This document shows positions 46,984 through 59,782 of a stretch of 64,000 nucleotides of DNA, one piece after another (position 1 is the first letter of the stretch; each line of letters begins with the position of its first letter). The translations under genes and the position numbers were made by a program. The notes beneath the pieces were generated by a model. That model was not told where the DNA came from. It worked only from the letters and a program-made list of their open reading frames with translations, and did no database searches. This DNA is from Ambrosia x helenae (taxonomy: Eukaryota > Streptophyta > Magnoliopsida > Asterales > Asteraceae), in contig CM061227.1 of assembly GCA_030844895.1 (NCBI GenBank), positions 3,311,153 through 3,375,152 of the forward strand. The letters are read 5' to 3'.

Positions 46984-47740
46984 TCTTTTGTTTGTTTGTT
47001 TGAATTCAGGGGCTTTGGCGGTGGGTTATTGGAGTGGCTGGAAGAAGTTAAAAACCGCCGCTTTCCTAGTTTGGGTCGACGGGTTTTGGGGCTCAATCCT
47101 TGGTTAAAACTAGAGGCGTAAATGATGCGCAGCGGCCAGTGGCTCGAGAGGTACTCGGGATCGGTTCGGTAAAATGTTTGAACGAGCCGAGTTTTAAAGA
47201 GTCCGTGTCTGAGCTCAAGCTTGAAACATGACTCGTTTAGTTATCGAGCCCGATCTCGAGCTTTTCATACAAAGACCGTTTAGGCTCGCGAGCCTAAACG
47301 AGCCCAAACGAATTTTATATTATAATTATTTTATATATAGCATACCTATTATTTAACATTGGCGAGCCGAGCTCGAGCCGAGTTTTGGCTCATTTAAGCT
47401 TTGAAGCGAGCTCGAGCCGAACTTTTAGCTCCTTTAAAATTGTACTAAAATTATTTCGAGCCGAGCCAAGCTCGAGCTCTTGGGTTTTACTTTCGAGCCG
47501 AACTCGAGCTCAAAGTATTGGGATGATTTCGGAGAAAAGTCTTCATGAAAAAAACAAGTTGAAGTTTCCACGTAGAGAGGGTGGTGTTCTCGGAGCCCTT
47601 GTACCTACTTCACTTTTGCTCTCTCACAGTGAGTACTTACCAATCTTCTTCCCGCTTTTGCTTTGTTTTGGTTTGACGTGGTAGGCCTTGGTCCGACGTG
47701 GTGGGCCTTGGTCCGACCGTCCGACTAAACCCTAAACCCA
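46984..47740. other. FANCE upstream region and GAGCTCG-rich repeat
   Basis: About 100-150 bp upstream of FANCE is ordinary sequence. From about 47130 to 47520 there is a GAGCCGAGCTCGAGC-rich repeat of the family seen in the phosphatase intron. Frames on either strand here are not supported. Confidence 0.5.
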
Positions 47741-48264
47741 AGGGAGTGGGGAGCTTAGGTTGGGGCATAAATTACCATGTGATCAAAGTGGGGTACAAAA
47801 CTCAAGTCTTCAAAATGGTAGGGAGTGAAGAGGCTTAAATTTGGGGCTTGGGTTTGACATGTGGCATTTTTTTAATAAACAAAACAAAAATAAATTATAT
47901 CAACTAAAAAACACATTATAGTAAAAAAAACATTAAATTAAAAAAGAAATACAACGGTGTGTGTAATTCCCTAATTTTTCTATCTTTGCATTTGTTGTCT
48001 TCTACATCATGTCTTTTCCTTATAGGGTTTCAACACCCATTCACCTCTTGTTCTATCCATCATCAAGATCCTAAAAAAATCTCATGTTTTTTTGGGTTTG
48101 TTTCTTTTTACACGTAAAAAAAACAGTTTCTTGAAATTTTATTGCAATTTTCTTGAAACCCTTTATTTATTTTAAAATCTTGTGGCAATGGAGATTCAAA
48201 ATTAGTAGAATTAAAAAAGAAAAAGAAAAATCAGCCCTCTAATCAAACCTCGCCACATCACCAC
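47741..48264. mobile_element. Left half of a MITE split by the Athila insertion
   Basis: It starts near AAGGGAGTGGGGAGCTTAGG; a mirrored CAACCCACGCCACCACTCCCC lies at 58433-58456 beyond the retrotransposon. Removing Athila and one ACCAC copy would rejoin the halves. The TSD of the older element is not clear. Confidence 0.4.
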
Positions 48265-49661
48265 TGTTGGGTGTCGAATCCAGCAAATAAATAAAAATAT
48301 TCTACTTAGTATAAGTGAAAGTAGAGTTCGTGTCCTCAGGGATACAGACCAAATTATTATACCAAAAGCGTTTTCGCACAAATACTACTATAAAAAAAGG
48401 GGGGGTTGGTGTATTTTAAGTTGATGAAAATAAAACTAAAATTAATAAGACGAATAACTAGAAAACGTTAATTAAATTGTGAGATAAATTCAGATATTAA
48501 AACTAATTCCAACACTAAGGCAGTTTCTTAATTTGACCCGGACTTATGATCATTAACAATTATGGTGCAATGATCTTTTAATTAAATGGTTTGTATCAAT
48601 ACTAGACGTCGCGCCGTTCGGACATCCACTCTATCTAAAGTCTAACCAAACGCCGTTCGTTGATTAGAGCCAACCCGCTACTCCAAGCTCACGCCGTTCG
48701 GATCTTAGTGTGCGGGTTGCAATGATAGAAGTATCGATTACAATTAAACACTCACGCCGTTCGGAGTGCTCAATTATATTATTTAGTTCTATAACAAATT
48801 TAAATTCATAGACAAACCTAAACCGTTATTCGTTCCTTTTTATCAAATATATAAAACCGGTTAAAGTACTATAAATTGATGAACACTATTAGAGTGATTA
48901 ATAAAGTGGCCAATTTTATCAACCAACTAATATTTTACCTAAAGGTATAAGATCAAGAACCAACCAAACAAACCATTCGAAAATCGGATCTCATAAGAGT
49001 TTCACATAAGCTTACGAAACAAAATTAAGAAATCATACCAAAGTGCCGGAATTAAAAGGTTCTAGCCGGACATGGCGGCTAGTTCAATCAAAGCAAATAC
49101 GATACTAAACATAAAAAAAAAATAAATAAATAAAAATACTCTATTGTCTTTAATGCTCAAAGAAACATCCAATGCCAAAGTGCCCTTTTTTTTTCGATTC
49201 TTCTTGTGCACTGTTCGATGTGTCCTGCCCAGAAGATCCTGCCTTGAATGAATGATTTCTTTTAAATAATCTCCACGATTTTCTTTTTAGCAGCCTTCCA
49301 ATTATCCCCCAACAATCTCCTTGTTTGTTATTTATTATTTTTTTTTTCATTTTGAATTCCTTTAATTATTAGCTTTCAAATTCGGTCCCTCTAGTTCTTT
49401 TCATGCTGTTCGCGGCCTAAACTTCTTTTCAAAGACGCCAATAAAATTCAAGTAAATTGCGGCTTCACCTCGTCAATGCTCGCCATTGCATTTGTCAATT
49501 CTCCACACCTACAAAATCAACCAAAACAAACCAAAGTAGATTCCATTCCACCAAAACATGCATTACACGAAAACAATGCAATATGTACAACCTAAATGCA
49601 TAAAAACTCTAAAACTAGCTACTAAAAAGATAATAAATTATGCCTAAAAATGCAACGAACA
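48265..49661 (-). repeat. 3' LTR of the Athila element
   Basis: Shares almost every base with 56950-58345. By eye I noted about seven substitutions (for example GAAAGTAGAGTT/GAAAGTAAAGTT and GTGCCGGAAT/GTGCCAGAAT) plus length changes in the A-run near 49110. ACGCCGTTCGGA occurs several times inside it. Confidence 0.95.
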
Positions 49662-49674
49662 AATCTCCCCAAGC
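49662..49674 (-). other. Polypurine tract of Athila
   Basis: On the minus strand GCTTGGGGAGATT sits directly before the 3' LTR, the expected place and composition for plus-strand priming. Confidence 0.75.
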
Positions 49675-50330
49675 TTAAACCTTTCCTTGTCCTCAAGGAA
49701 GTCAAGAATAAAACTAAGTCGAGGAGCAAACACGAAAACGAACAAAACACATATGCAAACTTGAAATGAAATATTTTTTTTTCTTTTTGTCCCTTGGCAA
49801 AACTTCATGCTAAACACATCCAACACATTCCCAAAACATAGACGACTAACATCAAACGGAGTCGAATATAAGCCACAAACCGTAGGAACACATTAATTCA
49901 CCAGACTAACAACGATCAATAGATTTACGACCCAACAAGTCTAGATGATGCCATTTTTTTTAAAAACATGGGCGTACCTATTCAAGCTTCGCCTCCCTTC
50001 AAGAATCTAACCATGCATAGCATGTACCACTCACAATAATCACTCAACACTCGGTTATATATATGCAATTTGGAGTGATTCTCTCAAAACCGGACAATAA
50101 AAACATCGTTAACATAAGCTTGTACATTAATCAAATCTACACCTAATTGTTAAAACTTAACATAGATCAAGAGGGCTTTTTGGGTTGGCAAGGGTTAAAG
50201 GTGGGAAAAATTTGGGGAAATGGCGAAAACAAAAGAAAAGACAATCCGGTCTAATAAACAAAACTTCTAAACACATAGCACAACTTAGTCTTTTTGACTC
50301 AACAATTTATTCTCTTTTTTTTTTCTTTTT

Positions 50331-51343
50331 GTCAAATCTCAACCTAAGGTCTCAAAATGTATGTAATGCACAAGTTCTAAAACGATGAATCATGTCGGTA
50401 TACACTCATCAAACGAAACAATGAATATATGTATGGAAATTTAAAGGCTCAAAACTCACTGAACGTATGGAATTGGGTTGCCGATACAAGCTATGCATAG
50501 CTATCAACTATCTAGTCAACTACACCATCCTAAGTACCCCAAACATTTTATATTTTCTAAAAATTGACTATGTTGGGCCTACTTTATCCCGCAACTTAAA
50601 GAATTTGCATCCTAAAACGTGTAAGCCCATACCGACCCGCCTTCAGCTTACGTTTTACAATGAATGAGACGTGCCTTTCGTGTGCAATCAGAAAACCTTG
50701 GGATTTTTTTTTTTTTTTTCAAGCACATAACATACTCTTCTATCTTATTTATACACTTCAATAAAGTCACGATGTAAGCACAAGTTAAAACCGGATGTAG
50801 TAAACGAATCACGGGTTAAATCAAAAGAAAAGGCCAAGGCTCAAAGGGGCTACTATTGGGAATGTTTCAATGGGGTTACAAACAAAATAAGCAAAAATAA
50901 AGATGATGAAAAGGGCTCAACATATGGGTAATCCTAATGCCTCTGTCACTTCTATGTCAAATCTCAACCTAAGGTCTCAAAATGTATGTAATGCACAAGT
51001 TCTAAAACGATGAATCATGTCGGTATACACTCATCAAACGAAACAATGAATATATGTATGGAAATTTAAAGGCTCAAAACTCACTGAACGTATGGAATTG
51101 GGTTGCCGATACAAGCTATGCATAGCTATCAACTATCTAGTCAACTACACCATCCTAAGTACCCCAAACATTTTATATTTTCTAAAAATTGACTATGTTG
51201 GGCCTACTTTATCCCGCAACTTAAAGAATTTGCGTCCTAAAGCGTGTAAGCCCATACCGACCCGCCTTCAGCTTACGTTTTACAATGAATGAGACGTGCC
51301 TTTCGTGTGCAATCAGAAAACCTTGGGATTTTTTTTTTTTTTT
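50331..51343. repeat. 390-bp direct duplication inside Athila (period 625)
   Basis: GTCAAATCTCAACCTAAGG and the following 390 bp at 50331-50720 recur at 50956-51343 with only a couple of differences (GCATCCTAAAACGTG/GCGTCCTAAAGCGTG). Both end in a long T run. It lies between pol and the 3' LTR, so the small frames at 50467 and 51092 are copies of one another and not genes. Confidence 0.9.
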
Positions 51344-51432
51344 AACATAAAGAAATAAGTAAATATGAAACCACGGGTTGCCTCCCGTGCAGCGCCTTTC
51401 TTTCACGTCTTTAGGCTAGACTTAGACCGAGT

Positions 51433-54400
51433 CTAATCTTGGTAATGCACGCATTCCAACTCCATTGCACACTCTTCTTCGTGTTGGAATGTTTCATAAA
51501 ACACTTTCAAACGATGGCCGTTCACCTTAAACGTTTTTCCTGTTTGTTCACTTGTTACTTCTACTGCACCATGAGGATAAACGTTAGTAACCACAAACGG
51601 TCCGACCCATCGTGACCGTAATTTGCCAGGAAATAATTTAAGTCTAGATGAGAATAACAATACCTTCTGGCCCACACTGAAAGTTTTTCGTGTGTTTACC
51701 TTATCATGGAAAGCTTTAGTCTTTTCTTTATAAATCCGGGAATTTTCGTAAGCATCGTTACGAATTTCTTCTAACTCTTGAATTTGTAGCTTACGATAAA
51801 TTCCCGCTTCGTCAATCTTCAAGTTGAACTGCTTCACGGCCCAATAAGCCTTGTGTTCCAATTCAACAGGAAGATGACAAGCTTTTCCAAAGACCAAGCG
51901 AAACGGCGACATACCTATAGGGGTCTTGTAGGCCGTGCGATATGCCCACAGTGCATCATCCAAGCGTAGGCTCCAATCCTTACGGTTTGGGTTAACCGTC
52001 TTTTCAAGGATCGACTTGATTTCTCGATTTGATATCTCTGCTTGACCATTCGTCTGTGGATGGTATGCTGTCGAAACTCGATGCGCAACACCATATTTAT
52101 TGAAAAGTGCTTCAATGGTTCTATTGCAGAAATGTGATCCTCTGTCGCTTATGAATGCTCTTGGTGTACCGAACCTGCTAAAAATATTAGCCTTCACAAA
52201 ATCTGAAACAACTTTAGCATCGTTAGTTCTCGTGGCTTTTGCCTCCACCCATTTGGAGACATAGTCCACGGCCAAAAGAATATAAACATTACCAAACGAC
52301 GATGGGAATGGACCCATAAAATCAATGCCCCATACGTCAAAAATTTCACACACTAAAATGGGTTGGAGGGGCATTTGATCCTTAGACCTCAAGTTACCGG
52401 TTTTCTGGCACCTTTCACAAGATTTACAAAACATGTATGAATCAAGAAATATCGTTGGCCAAAAGAAACCGGATTCGAGTATCTTGTGTGCTGTTCGTTT
52501 TGGACCAAAATGTCCTCCACAAGCTTGTGAATGACAAAAATCTAAAATTGAAGGTACCTCACTTTTGTCGACACACCTTCTTATGACTTGATCGGCACAG
52601 ATTTTCCAAAGGTATGGATCGTCCCAAACATACTGCCTTGCTTCCTTCTTGATTTTATCCTTCTGAGCACGTGAAAGATCAAAAGGAAGAGTGTGCGTCA
52701 CCAAGTAATTGACGATGTCCGCATACCAAGGAGTCGTCACTTCAGTAGCGAATAGCTGTTCATCCGGAAATGAATCGTTCAAAGGCATCGGATCCTCATT
52801 GTTGATGATCCTACTCAGATGGTCTGCTACTAAGTTATGCTTCCCACTTTTATCTCTAACCTCCAAATCGAATTCTTGGAGTAAAAGCACCCACCGAATC
52901 AGTCTCGGTTTTGCATCCTTCTTTGTCATGAGATATCTCAAAGCTGCATGATCAGAATAAACAATTACTTTAGTACCTAATAAGTATTGTCTAAATTTCT
53001 CTAAAGCAAAAACAATAGCTAAGAGCTCCTTTTCTGTAGTCGAGTAATTGCTTTGAGCATGGTCCAATGTCCTCGAAGCATAGTAGATCACATGTGGTAC
53101 TCGATCCTTCCTTTGACCCAACACCGCCCCTACTGCATGATTGCTTGCATCGCACATGATCTCGAATGGTAACTCCCAATCAGGCGGTTGGATTATGGGA
53201 GCGGTAACTAGCAAGTCTTTCAAGGTGTCAAAGGCTTTCTTGCATGCTTCGGAGAAGTTGAATTCAACATCTTTCTGTAAAAGCTCACACATTGGTCTTG
53301 CTATCTTTGAAAAATCTTTGATAAATCTTCGGTAAAAACCTGCATGACCAAGAAAAGAACGTACCTCGCGGACAGAGTTAGGATAAGGTAAAGATTTAAT
53401 AATGTCTATCTTTGCCTTGTCAACTTCCAAACCTTTTGCAGAAACAACATGCCCCAGAATGAGACCTTGGTCAACCATAAAATGACATTTTTCATAATTC
53501 AAAACAAGGTTGGTCTCAATGCATCTTTTCAAAATCTTTGTCAAATTTGTTAAACATTCTTTGAAAGAGTTTCCATAAACAGTAAAATCGTCCATAAAAA
53601 CTTCAATGATCTCTTCAACATATTCTGAAAAAATGCTTACCATGCACCTTTGGAATGTGGCGGGAACATTGCAAAGCCCAAAAGGCATCCGCCTATATGC
53701 AAACGTTCCAAAGGGGCACGTAAACGTGGTTTTCTATTGGTCTTCCGGTGCGACGGGTATTTGGTGAAAACCGGAGTACCCGTCCAAGCAACAATAATGG
53801 GTCTTTCCCGCTAACCTCTCTAACATTTGGTCAATAAATGGTAGCGGGAAATGGTCCTTTCGGGTCGAGGCATTCAGCCTTCTATAATCTATGCACACTC
53901 TCCACCCGTTTTGTACACGGGTGGGGACTAACTCACCTTGTTCATTTTCAGTGACAGTAATACCTGATTTCTTTGGCACTACCTGTACGGGGCTCACCCA
54001 CTTGCTATCAGATATTGGGTAGATCATACCTGCATTCAACAACTTGAGAATCTCCTTTTTCACAACTTCCATCATAGGAGGATTTAACCTTCTTTGTGCT
54101 TCCCTTGTTGGCTTGTAATCTTCCTCCATAAGGATCTTATGCATACAAAGCGTTGGACTCAAGCCTTTGATGTCGGCTATAGTCCATCCTATTGCTTCCT
54201 TATAGTGCTTCAAAGTCTCAACCAACTCACTTTCTTGCTCCTTTGACAACTTGTTGGATATAATCACCGGTAAGGTTTCCTTCTCCCCAAGGTATGCATA
54301 CTTTAAGTGTTCGGGGAGAGCTTTCAACTCCAAATCCGGTGCCTGCAAAATAGATGGAAGAAGCTTTTGGTTAGTAATTGGTAGTTGTATTTTTGGAGCT

Positions 54401-56907
54401 TCGTACCTGGCTTTCCCTTGTGCATCCATAAAAGTCACAAGTTCCATAAGATCCTCCCCAAGCTTGAACTTTTCAGTAAGTTCTTTTGCTGCAACTTCAT
54501 CAATGCTTCTGTTTAAGACTAATGCTAAAACATCATGGTTAGATAACTCAAAACAATCATCAGACAAGGGTTCAATAACCTCTAACCAATTCAAAGATGA
54601 AACATCACTTGGGTAACGCATAGCATCATAGATATTAAAATTAATAACTTCCCCATCAAATTCCATTGATAGGGTACCACTATAGACATCAATTTTTGTT
54701 TTAGCAGTTTTCAAAAATGGTCTCCCTAACAAAATGGAACTTGAGCTTGGAGTGTCATCATCCTCCATATCCAACACATAAAAATCAGCGGGAAATACCA
54801 ATTCATTCACTTGAACCAAAACATCCTCTAATACACCTTTTGGGTATACTAAGGATCGATCGGCCAACTGAATGACCACCCCGGTCCTTTTTAATGGTCC
54901 TACATTTAGTGTTTTGAAAATAGAATTTGGTAGGACATTAATAGAGGCCCCAAGGTCGAGCATGGCTCGTGGTATAGTTAGATTCCCCAATTTGCAAGGA
55001 ACCGTGAAAACACCCGGGTCCTTGCACTTTTGAGGTAATCTTTTTTGTAAAACCGCTGAAATATTTTCACCAACCTTAACAGTTTCATTACCTTTCAGCT
55101 TCTTCTTCGATGTGCAAAGCTCTTTTAAAAACTTTGCATATCGTGGAACCTGTTTAATAGCATCAAGTAAAGGAATGTTTACCTCTACCTTTCGAAAGGT
55201 CTCCATGATCTCTTGCTCTTCCCTTTGCTTTTGTGTGCTTCGCAGTCTAGAAGGGAATGGAGGAGGAGTAGTGAACTTTGCCTTCACTTCATCAGATTTG
55301 GGCATCTCATGCTTTTCATTGCCCTTTTTCTCAACAACAATTTCTTCCTCTTCCTCTTGCAATTCGGGAGCATCATAACTCTTTCCACTTCTCAAGGTGA
55401 TGGCACAAGCATTGTGTTTGGGATTTGCTTCGGTTTGTGGGGGTAACTTGCCTTGAGATTCTATCTTGCTGACCGAGCTAGCGAGTTGTGCCATTTGTTG
55501 CTCCAAATTCTTGATGCTGGATCTAGTCTCTTGTTGGAATGAGTGAGTACTAGTGGCTAAGCTCTTCACAATGTCTTCTAAAGATGGCCCTGAGCTTCCC
55601 GCTTGTTGTTGTGCAGGTGGTTGTTGCCTAGACTGATAGTTTTGCTGTTGTTGATTGCCTTGAGAGGACTGGCGTTGTTGAAATTGTGGCGGCCTCTGTT
55701 GATAACTCATATTAGAGGGATGTCCCCAATTTTGATTGCCTCGTGGTTGTTCATACTGTCTCAAATTCTGTCCCGAGTAACCAATTGCATTTGCATCTTC
55801 AACATCCTCTTGCAATGTAGGACACATATCCGTGGGGTGTCCATGTTGCAAGCATATCCCACAAGCTTTTGATTTTTGGTCAACACCTTTCTCTTTGGTA
55901 AGTAGCATCACAGCTTTTGTTAATTCAGCAATTTGGCTTTCAAGGTGAGGAGTATTCACTTCTTTGACACCCCTTGGCGGATCAACATACCATTCTTCCT
56001 CATGTGCTGAATGCTTTGAGTCTTCAGCAATTGATGTGATTAGAGCTCTAATTTGAGTAGGAGTTTTATCAAGTAGAGCTCCTCCACTAGAGGCATTTAT
56101 CAAACGCCTCTCCATCGGTGCCAATCCTTCACAGAAGTACTGAAGAAGTTGATGCTCAGATATGCCATGTTGTGGGCATCGAGCACAAAGCTTCTTGAAC
56201 CTGTCCCAATAAGTGTGCAATGCTTCTCTTTTGATTTGCTTGATCCCGATGATCTCTTTACGGAGTATTGAAGCTTTGACTTCCGGGAAGTATTTGTCAA
56301 GGAACAGTGTTGCAAGTTCATTCCATGTGGTTATCGACCCCGGTGGCAGGTAATATAACCACTCTTTAGCTGAATCTTGAAGAGAAAAGGGGAATGCCCT
56401 TAGTTTGATTTGGTCTTCAGTAATGTCGTGTGGCTTCATACCTGAACACACAACATGAAACTCTTTAAGGAACTTGTGTGGGTCCTCATTCTCTAAGCCT
56501 CTGAAAACGGGTAACAGATGGATCAACCCAGATTTCAGTTCAAAGTTTTCCATTGCAGGGTAGTTGATGCAAAGTGGTTGTTGTGGGACATCACGATTCG
56601 CCCACTGTCTAAGGGTTTGTTCGGCTGCCATTGTTGGTTCGGGTGAGTTTGGTTCTTGATGGGTATGGGTGGGTGAGTGTGGTGGAGTAATGAGTGTTTG
56701 TGGATGTGAGAGAGATTCGGTTTCAGCTTCGGATTCACTTGACAAGAGTATGTCTTGCCAAATGTTAGTGATCGGAGGTGAAGTGATAGAGGTTGGGGAG
56801 CTTGCTAACTTCTTTCGTTGTTTTGCTTGCTTCCTTAATCTCCTTGCAGTTTTCTCTATTTCCGGATCAACTTCAAGTGGTGTACCTGTACGAGAAGATC
56901 TTGGCAT
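51433..56907 (-). CDS. Athila gag-pol polyprotein, one in-frame stop
   Basis: The frame starts at the ATG at 56907 (MPRSSRTGTPLE) and runs 1824 codons to 51433. Gag covers about residues 1-410, with a zinc knuckle CGICLQHGHPTDMC near 347. Protease has DLGASIN near 649 (the D-L-G-A form usual in Athila). RT follows, with FMDD near 1104 in place of YVDD. RNase H has MCDASNHAVG near 1254 and SDHAAL. Integrase has a zinc-binding region about 1455-1500, catalytic WGIDFMG near 1529 and DRGSHF, and the Glu in QAEISNREIKS. The only break is TAG at 53736-53734 (codon 1058), inside RT, just before FTCPFGTFAYRRMPFGL. Without suppression it would yield gag-protease-partial RT only. Confidence 0.93.
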
Positions 56908-56928
56908 AAAACAATTAGAATTGCCGTA

Positions 56929-56946
56929 TCCCCGGCAACGGCGCCA
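56929..56946 (-). other. Athila primer-binding site
   Basis: On the minus strand TGGCGCCGTTGCCGGGGA lies three bases inside the 5' LTR. The sequence fits tRNA-Asp priming as usual for Athila-type elements (family knowledge). Confidence 0.8.
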
Positions 56947-56949
56947 ATT

Positions 56950-58345
56950 TGTTGGGTGTCGAATCCAGCAAATAAATAAAAATATTCTACTTAGTATAAG
57001 TGAAAGTAAAGTTCGTGTCCTCAGGGATACAGACCAAATTATTATACCAAAAGCGTTTTCGCACAAATACTACTATAAAAAAAGGGGGGGGTTGGTGTAT
57101 TTTAAGTTGATGAAAATAAAACTAAAATTAATAAGACAAATAACTAGAAAACGTTAATTAAATTGTGAGATAAATTCAGATATTAAAACTAATTCCAACA
57201 CTAAGGCAGTTTCTTAATTTGACCCGGACTTATGATCATTAACAATTATGGTGCAATGATCCTTTAATTAAATGGTTTGTATCAATACTAGACGTCGCGC
57301 CGTTCGGACATCCACTCTATCTAAAGTCTAACCAAACGCCGTTCGTTGATTAGAGCCAACCCGCTACTCCAAGCTCACGCCGTTCGGATCTTAGTGTGCG
57401 GGTTGCAATGATAGAAGTATCGATTACAATTAAACACTCACGCCGTTCGGAGTGCTCAATTATATTATTTAGTTCTATAACAAATTTAAATTCATAGACA
57501 AACCTAAACCGTTATTCGTTCCTTTTTATGAAATATATAAAACCGGTTAAAGTACTATAAATTGATGAACACTATTAGAGTGATTAATAAAGTGGCCAAT
57601 TTTATCAACCAACTAATATTTTACCTAAAGGTATAAGATCAAGAACCAACCAAACAAACCATTCGAAAATCGGATCTCATAAGAGTTTCACATAAGCTTA
57701 CGAAACAAAATTAAGAAATCATACCAAAGTGCCAGAATTAAAAGGTTCTAGCCGGACATGACGGCTAGTTCAATCAAAGCAAATACGATACTAAACATAA
57801 AAAAAAAAAAAAAAAAAAATACTCTATTGTCTTTAATGCTCAAAGAAACATCCAATGCCAAAGTGCCCTTTTTTTTTTCGATTCTTCTTGTGCACTGTTC
57901 GACGTGTCCTGCCCAGAAGATCCTGCCTTGAATGAATGATTTCTTTTAAATAATCTCCACGATTTTCTTTTTAGCAGCCTTCCAATTATCCCCCAACAAT
58001 CTCCTTGTTTGTTATTTATTTTTATTTTTTTCATTTTGAATTCCTTTAATTATTAGCTTTCAAATTCGGTCCCTCTAGTTCTTTTCATGCTGTTCGCGGC
58101 CTAAACTTCTTTTCAAAGACGCCAATAAAATTCAAGTAAATTGCGGCTTCACCTCGTCAATGCTCGCCATTGCATTTGTCAATTCTCCACACCTACAAAA
58201 TCAACCAAAACAAACCAAAGTAGATTCCATTCCACCAAAACATGCATTACACGAAAACAATGCAATATGTACAACCTAAATGCATAAAAACTCTAAAACT
58301 AGCTACTAAAAAGATAATAAATTATGCCTAAAAATGCAACGAACA
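56950..58345 (-). repeat. 5' LTR of the Athila element
   Basis: 1396 bp; begins TG and ends CA on the minus strand, flanked outside by ACCAC. Nearly identical to the 3' LTR, which implies a recent insertion. Confidence 0.95.
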
Positions 58346-58350
58346 ACCAC

Positions 58351-58459
58351 CCAAGCCCGCCCCACGCCATGGCCAAAACCCACACTTTGGGGGCAGCGCT
58401 GGTATGGAAGTGGTGTAGAGGTCCTGGGATGCTCAACCCACGCCACCACTCCCCACAGT
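58351..58459. mobile_element. Right half of the MITE split by Athila
   Basis: Carries the right edge CGCCACCACTCCCC (to 58456), inverted relative to the left edge at 47741. See the entry for the left half. Confidence 0.35.
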
Positions 58460-58900
58460 ATTATAACCATTATAACCCGCTGCCTATTAAAGTAAAAGAC
58501 TTTTAGCAATGCTATGTTCATCAATATGATAACTAGTTATTACAGACGTTCAAAAAGCTTATTTTAAATAATCTCATTTATTTACGATTATTTACGAATT
58601 AAGCCTGAGTCAGGTTACGCTCACTCATTAGTTGGCTCATTATCTCACTCATTCATGTACTTTTAAATAAAGCACAAGTGTTTAATATATGATGTAACCC
58701 AAAGTTGTAGCATTCAACTAGGCAAAAATTTTGCTTCGAACCATTTAACAGCTCTAAATTGGTGAAGTGCAAACTATTAGAACTTGGTTATACATTTAGC
58801 TTTAACTATAGATCATGTAGTTTCTAAAATATTATCTTTTGTATGTTAAAAAATATAAATATTTAAAAATAAACGAATTACTCCGCAAGCCACGAGTGGG

Positions 58901-59782
58901 AGGGCCGGTCTAAGCTTTTTGAAGGCCCAAAGCAAAATCTAAAGCTGGGGCCCTTTTAGTGTCACCTTAATCCTAGTAAAACACGTGGGTCAAGTCATAA
59001 TGATTCGATTAAGAAAATGTTCAATCATAGCTAAGTTGTCGGCCATTCGCGTCATCTTAATCTAATAAACATCAGTAACAAAGTAACAAAGCTGAACAAA
59101 CATTAATTCGTGTTGAAAACAAACTTCTATTAGTTCGATCCGCATAATACTATATTGAATTTGAAAGGAACGTCATGACACATGGAGTTTTCTAATTTCA
59201 TGAACTAAAAATAAACAAGAAACCCATTTTAATTCATTTGTAAGTTTCACTGTCCCATACCTTGCACAAATTCTCATCAATATCAGGGGCGTAGCCAAGT
59301 ACAACTTAAGGTGTGTGGCCGCACACCTTGAAAAAAAAATTAGTGTATTTTATAGGCGAAAATCCTGACCGCACCTCTTGAAAGTTTGAAAAAAGCCCCC
59401 GACCGCACCCAAAGCCTCCGATCGCACCCCTTGAAAAACAATCCTGAATACGCCACTGATCAATATGTATGCAAACACACAAAAACATAATAAAATGCAA
59501 TGAAAGGAAATAATTAGAACACATTCTAAACCGTAAAAGTATAAAACTGATAAATAAAATACTACTTCATTGTTTGAAGTCTATAGTTGCAAACCAATTT
59601 TTACTTTGCCATAGTCATTGCTCGGGTGTTCCTATCTTCCTGATTAGCAAAGAGCAATTGCAGGCCAAGATTAAACCTGTCTCAACAAGTTCAGTATAGA
59701 TTGTTTTTTAATAAGATGGAGGCCTAGTTTTGTGGTGGCCTTAGGCCCATGCCTTACTTCCCATCATTGTTGGGCCGGCCCT
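58901..59782. mobile_element. MULE-type MITE with 9-bp TSD
   Basis: Ends AGGGCCGG and CCGGCCCT are inverted, with further mirrored GGCCC/GGGCC text just inside. A 9-bp repeat ACGAGTGGG / ACGAGTAGG flanks it (58892-58900 and 59783-59791, one mismatch). Length 882 bp; no transposase. A hAT MITE is nested in it. Confidence 0.75.
59284..59458. mobile_element. hAT-type MITE nested in the MULE-type MITE
   Basis: Ends CAGGGGCGTAGCCAAG and CTGAATACGCCACTG are inverted. A perfect 8-bp TSD ATCAATAT flanks it (59276-59283 and 59459-59466). Length 175 bp. Confidence 0.9.

Larger units (their letters stand above)
48265..58345 (-). mobile_element. Full-length Athila-type Ty3/Gypsy LTR retrotransposon
   Basis: A 10,081-bp element on the minus strand with the 5-bp TSD ACCAC at 48260-48264 and 58346-58350. 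The 3' LTR is 48265-49661 and the 5' LTR 56950-58345, both bounded by TG..CA and nearly identical. Primer-binding site at 56929-56946 and polypurine tract at 49662-49674 fit. One gag-pol frame (56907-51433) is open except for one stop codon. Integrase and RNase H features and the gag type (LPVFRGLENEDPHKFLKEF) place it in the Athila group of OTA Gypsy elements. About 1.77 kb between pol and the 3' LTR has no env-like frame. Confidence 0.95.

Noticed and set aside
46748..47107. 119-codon plus-strand frame
   Set aside because: Antisense of FANCE exon 1 and its upstream region.
49150..49350. 66-codon minus-strand frame, also found at 57840-58034
   Set aside because: Both lie at the same place in the two Athila LTRs; the repetition reflects LTR identity and not a gene.
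50467..51292. Two near-identical 66-codon frames
   Set aside because: They are the two copies of the 390-bp duplication inside Athila.
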